In this document: positions 60,722 through 64,000 of the stretch, one piece after another
How positions within the stretch are numbered: position 1 is the stretch's first letter
Layout of the letters: every line of letters begins with the position of its first letter
Assembly (NCBI GenBank): GCA_002914845.1
Contig: JXTC01000041.1
Location: forward strand, 327,840 to 391,839
Length of the DNA: 64,000 nt
DNA from: Trema orientale
Lineage: Eukaryota; Streptophyta; Magnoliopsida; Rosales; Cannabaceae
Direction: 5' to 3'
Notes under the pieces: generated by a model
What the model saw: the letters and a program-made list of their open reading frames with translations, nothing else
What the model was told of the DNA's origin: nothing
Databases searched by the model: none
Translations under genes and position numbers: made by a program

Positions 60722-60936
60722 GGAGGAGTGTTGAAATAGTCAACAATTTGCAATTTGCCAGATTAATTGTATTAATTGTATTGCCTTATATAGAAGATTG
60801 TATAAGTATATACTGATTATAGAGATTATATAAGTAGATTTCTAAGGAGCTAATTTTGTAATTCTTATTCTATATATACTGTTTTGATCAGTCAAGTAAA
60901 AATATACAATAGACCAGTTTCCTATTCTTGTTTATA
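60719..60936 (+). mobile_element. Polypurine tract and 3' LTR (208 bp) of third copia element
   Basis: GAGGAGGAG at about 60720-60728 directly precedes TGTTGAAATAGTC, the LTR start (60729). The LTR ends gtttata at 60936, giving TG...TA ends; the 5' copy also ends TA. Divergence between the shared 123 bases of the two LTRs is about a dozen differences, so the insertion is not recent. Confidence 0.85.
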
Positions 60937-60980
60937 GTCTATTATCCACATCCTTCTATTTACTTTGGCCTAATAATTCA

Positions 60981-61581
60981 TTGGTGCAAATTTTTGTAAG
61001 TTTATTAAGAAAACATTTTAAGAGTTAATAATTGCTTCCCGCGAGTTCTCCTTATAGCTTGGTAACATCTTTGACTCTAAAAATATGATAGTAGAAACAA
61101 GAAAAATATGGGAAAATAAAACAAAATAATTTTGTGGCTTTTAATGATTGTTCGACTGTATTTTCTCATGACCTCATAAGGATTAGCTTGCATCATCCTT
61201 TATCAATTCATTAATTGATTGAATTTCAAAGTTCTCTGAACTGCTGGGTTTTGAAGTTTTTTCGGAAGGTTGTGCTTATCTTCTCTCTCTATATACATAT
61301 ATATACACATATTTTGCCCTATTTCTCATCACGTTTATAATGATGAAGCAAGAGTAAAGCAGGTAACTTAGTCTGAATAATAGTGAAGTGAAGAGACTGG
61401 ACTTGATATCAACATAAATTAGAGTAGAGAGAATCAAAATATTTTGACTATGGTTATTAGAGCAAAGGTTTATAATTTTATGATCTACATTCTGAATTTT
61501 GTTTCCATTTTCTTTAATTACTCAACCATTGTATTAAGTTTAAAAAAAAATATTTCTTGAACCCATACGTCTGTATGAAAC
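60981..61581. other. Non-genic stretch
   Basis: AT-rich, nothing recognised. Confidence 0.6.
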
Positions 61582-62250
61582 CAAGGGCAGAGTCAGGGGG
61601 CAAGTGAGGGCCACAAAAATTTTGGTATTACTTTAGGTTTTATTTTTTATTTTGACCCAATTGAGATTTTACTTTTAGTTTTATCCCAGATTTAATGTAA
61701 GACATTATTGTTATTGCCTTTTTTATATTATTCATTTCATAGTTTGGTACAATATAAGATTATTCTACTTTGGCCCTATTGACTTTTTTATTTCTAGTTT
61801 TATCCCTATGTAATATGCGAGTTGTCACTTTCTTCCTCCTCCCNTTTTCTATTCAATTTTCTAAACTAAAATTGGGAGAAAAAATTGGAATTGAAAAAAA
61901 TTCTTCCTTGTTTCTAATGACTCTAACTCAATAGACTACTCGAGACAAATATGTATATATTTAACTAGAAGTTGTATTGTATCGTTTATATTTATTTTTT
62001 TAATTAAAAATTATATTAGTATGTTGTTTGTATGCTTATGAAGATTTCACATATTTAAAAATTTCATTTTTGATAATATGACAATGAGATTATTATATAG
62101 TATTTTTAAAATATAAAATTTGTCAAGCATAATCTATTGACATTTGGAAATACTATTATATATTCAAATACTTTTTTATGTGTGTGCTATAATTGTATTG
62201 AAAAAATTTATCTTCGCCCTCACTGGAAATAAGTTCTGGCTTCGCCACTG
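61582..62250. mobile_element. hAT-type MITE (669 bp), imperfect TSD
   Basis: The left end CAAGGGCAGAGTCAG and the inverse of the right end CAGTGGCGAAGCCAG belong to the CAGTGGCGGAGCC family. Flanks TATGAAAC (61574-61581) and TGTGAATC (62251-62258) match at 6 of 8 positions. A G-run near the left end (61596) matches the family plan. One N at 61844. No transposase. Confidence 0.65.
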
Positions 62251-62275
62251 TGTGAATCTATTAAAATCGAATCAA

Positions 62276-62460
62276 CACCTAATGCATCTTAGGAATAGAT
62301 CACATGCTCAACACATGTGTTTTGATGGCCCAAATAAATGGAAAACGTAAAAAAGATAGGAGTATTACAAAATTGTAAAGTTTGGGAGTCAAGAGCTATA
62401 AAACAAAAAATGAGGACCTAAGTGATATATCGGACAAAGTTTGGGGACTCCATGTGATAT
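62276..62460 (-). repeat. Outer inverted repeat, right arm
   Basis: Inverse of 55351-55535 (landmarks listed there). It starts 25 bases after the hAT MITE. It may be a second copy of a dispersed repeat rather than the end of one element. Confidence 0.65.
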
Positions 62461-62677
62461 TAAGCCAAAAAAATTTGTAAAATTTTGTTTATTTAAATAG
62501 AAAACATAAAATAAATGTATATCTGAGTAGGCCCTTTGTGTATATGTAGTGTGTAGATATAGCAAGTACAAAATTAATTAATTATTAGTGCGACATATAC
62601 GATGAAAGTGATCTAAGTTCTTTAATAAGTATCTACACATATAATTTGGCAATTCACAACTGGTATCAATATATTTC

Positions 62678-62926
62678 CACTAGCAGAGCCACATGGGTAA
62701 GGTCCAGATGGGGCAACTGCCCCTTAAATTTTATTTTATTTTTTGCAAATAAAATGTAAATTTATCAAAAATTAGTCTTTGCCTCCTCTAAACGAATTCT
62801 TTGCTCCACTGAATTTAAATTGTAAAATTTTAAGTATGTCCCTTAAGTTTTGAGTTAAGCAATTTATACAATTGAAGTATATTTGATTTTTGCATAATCT
62901 AAATTTAATTTCTGGCTCTAACCCTG
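62678..62926. mobile_element. hAT-type MITE (249 bp), near-perfect TSD
   Basis: The left end CACTAGCAGAGCCA and the inverse of the right end CAGGGTTAGAGCCAG are worn versions of the family terminus. Flanks TATATTTC (62670-62677) and CATATTTC (62927-62934) match at 7 of 8 positions. It contains a G-run/C-run pair ('tggggcaactgcccct') just inside the left end. It is the shortest of the four copies. Confidence 0.65.
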
Positions 62927-63085
62927 CATATTTCAATTTTTTTTCTTTTCCTTTTTCGATGTATTAAGATATCATGCATTTATATCATCGTATTTCATAC
63001 ATATCAACTACCTCGAGGAAAAAAAAAAAAAGAAAATCATCATACATTAACCTTTTTTTTTTTTTTTGAAATACATCATACATTA

Positions 63086-63151
63086 ACTCTTAATACCAAT
63101 AATTCATAAATCAAAATTACTCTTAATACCAATAATTCATAAATCAAAATT
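63086..63151. repeat. 33-bp tandem duplication
   Basis: Two identical units starting actcttaataccaataattc lie next to each other. No function is seen. Confidence 0.8.
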
Positions 63152-63159
63152 TTTTTATC

Positions 63160-64000
63160 AAGTAATAAAAGATTTAAAGCACAAATACAATAATGTTACC
63201 AAGAATAGGTACCACATATTGCATGCATGTGGATAGCTAGTTCAATAACCGAAAAGTATTTAGGTCAGCTCCTTTTATTGATGACAACATTTTTTGTGAT
63301 GACCGTCTAACTCAATGTTGATGAATAATAACGATTGATGGATCAAATTTCTCGGTGGGAATTTGGCAATGAATAATAGTAAAATTGTAGTAAATAATAA
63401 AGGTAGACAAGAAATTTAGCATAGTTTAACCCCAAAAAAATGACTTATGTCAATAGTAGCTTTTCCATTATATGAGAGAGATTACAAACGAGAGTGAATT
63501 TCAAGGTGAGAGTTCTAGCTATTTTTTCTACGTATGATTTCTTAGTGTCTAATTATTGTGTAGAATAATGACATTGAGCTCTTTTTATAGATAAAGGTGG
63601 CTCAGATTTCCTAACTTTGTGAATAGAAAACTACATAATAAATTACAATGTAAAATTAAGATTAAGTAACTACACAATAATAGAAAATTATCTCTTCCCT
63701 AATGAGATAGTTACTTGTTTATAGAAATTAGGCTATTTTATGATCAACTATTTGAATGGTCAAAACCTGCACAACAATTGCCCCAAGCTTTGAAGGTCTC
63801 CTTGACATGTTGAAAGGTTTCTTCAAGAAAATGGTTGACTGCATGTCATAATTATGAATAATGGTACTTGCTCAAGTCTTTAGTTAGACTTATTATAAGT
63901 TCTCTCAGTCCTTTGTTGATAAGGGAAATTTGTAGGTTTTAGGTAGTGCGAATATACTTTATTAACATCTCTTTATCATGGATGAACAAGCTAATCCTTT
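63160..64000. other. Non-genic terminal stretch
   Basis: No ORF or domain is recognised. Text such as 'tgccccaagctttgaaggtc' (63781) and 'tgacattgagctctttttat' (63569) has the feel of a retrotransposon LTR read on the minus strand, but no ends or primer site were found, so none is called. Confidence 0.4.

Larger units (their letters stand above)
55742..60980. mobile_element. Inner inverted-repeat element interrupted by copia
   Basis: A 45-bp inverted repeat lies at 55742-55787 and 60937-60980. Read inward, both arms have tgaattatt, aggccaaagta and atagaaggatgt, then gataat and gac, with about five differences. The right arm begins at the very base after the 3' LTR of the copia element. The simplest reading is a small TIR element into which the copia element inserted at the inner edge of the right arm. 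No transposase is present. Confidence 0.55.

Overview
This window is nuclear DNA of a flowering plant, almost certainly a eudicot. It is very AT-rich, its genes have GT-AG introns, and it carries a CONSTANS-like B-box/CCT gene, a plant homocysteine S-methyltransferase gene and many Ty1/copia, Ty3/gypsy, L1-type LINE, hAT, CACTA-like, Tourist-like and Helitron-like remnants. The species cannot be fixed from the sequence alone. There is one assembly gap (21865-22090, 226 N) and isolated N at 5472, 53950 and 61844.

Layout. 0-7 kb: AT-rich non-genic DNA with a CACTA-like element (1736-2770), an hAT-type MITE with a perfect 8-bp duplication (5100-5861) and a Helitron-like 3' end (to 6598). 7.5-20.7 kb: a pile of decayed LTR retrotransposons. 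It holds a SIRE-like copia LTR, primer site and gag; a 3.5-kb tandem array of about 450-bp units; a gypsy integrase tail; then a second copia element with a 1.65-kb LTR, a GC-rich leader and a broken pol. 20.7-25.4 kb: a 73-bp hairpin-rich minisatellite, the gap, dispersed repeats and a second hAT MITE. 25.5-30.9 kb: a minus-strand copia element that keeps its 5' LTR but has no visible 3' LTR. 31.7-35.9 kb: a pair of inverted repeats, probably a DNA transposon, split by a young 5'-truncated LINE with a 17-bp target-site duplication. 36-43 kb: non-genic DNA with a Tourist-like MITE and a solo LTR.

43.6-53.3 kb is the genic part. A seven-exon homocysteine S-methyltransferase gene (326 aa, methionine synthesis and S-methylmethionine use) looks intact. 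Tail-to-tail with it is a three-exon remnant of an FLX-like coiled-coil gene. A two-exon CONSTANS-like (COL16/COL6 type) transcription factor gene of 501 codons follows 5 kb downstream. The two intact genes have no obvious shared pathway; the FLX-like and COL families are both linked to flowering in model plants, but nothing here shows a functional cluster.

54-64 kb: a third copia element (gag, integrase, RT and RNase H recognisable, all broken). It sits between a close-fitting inverted-repeat pair, which lies inside a second, wider inverted-repeat pair. Two more MITEs of the same hAT family follow, then featureless AT-rich DNA. The most unusual signals are the 450-bp array whose minus strand repeatedly encodes the same peptide, the hairpin minisatellite, the two retroelements lodged inside TIR elements, and GC-rich islands at the same leader position in three copia elements.
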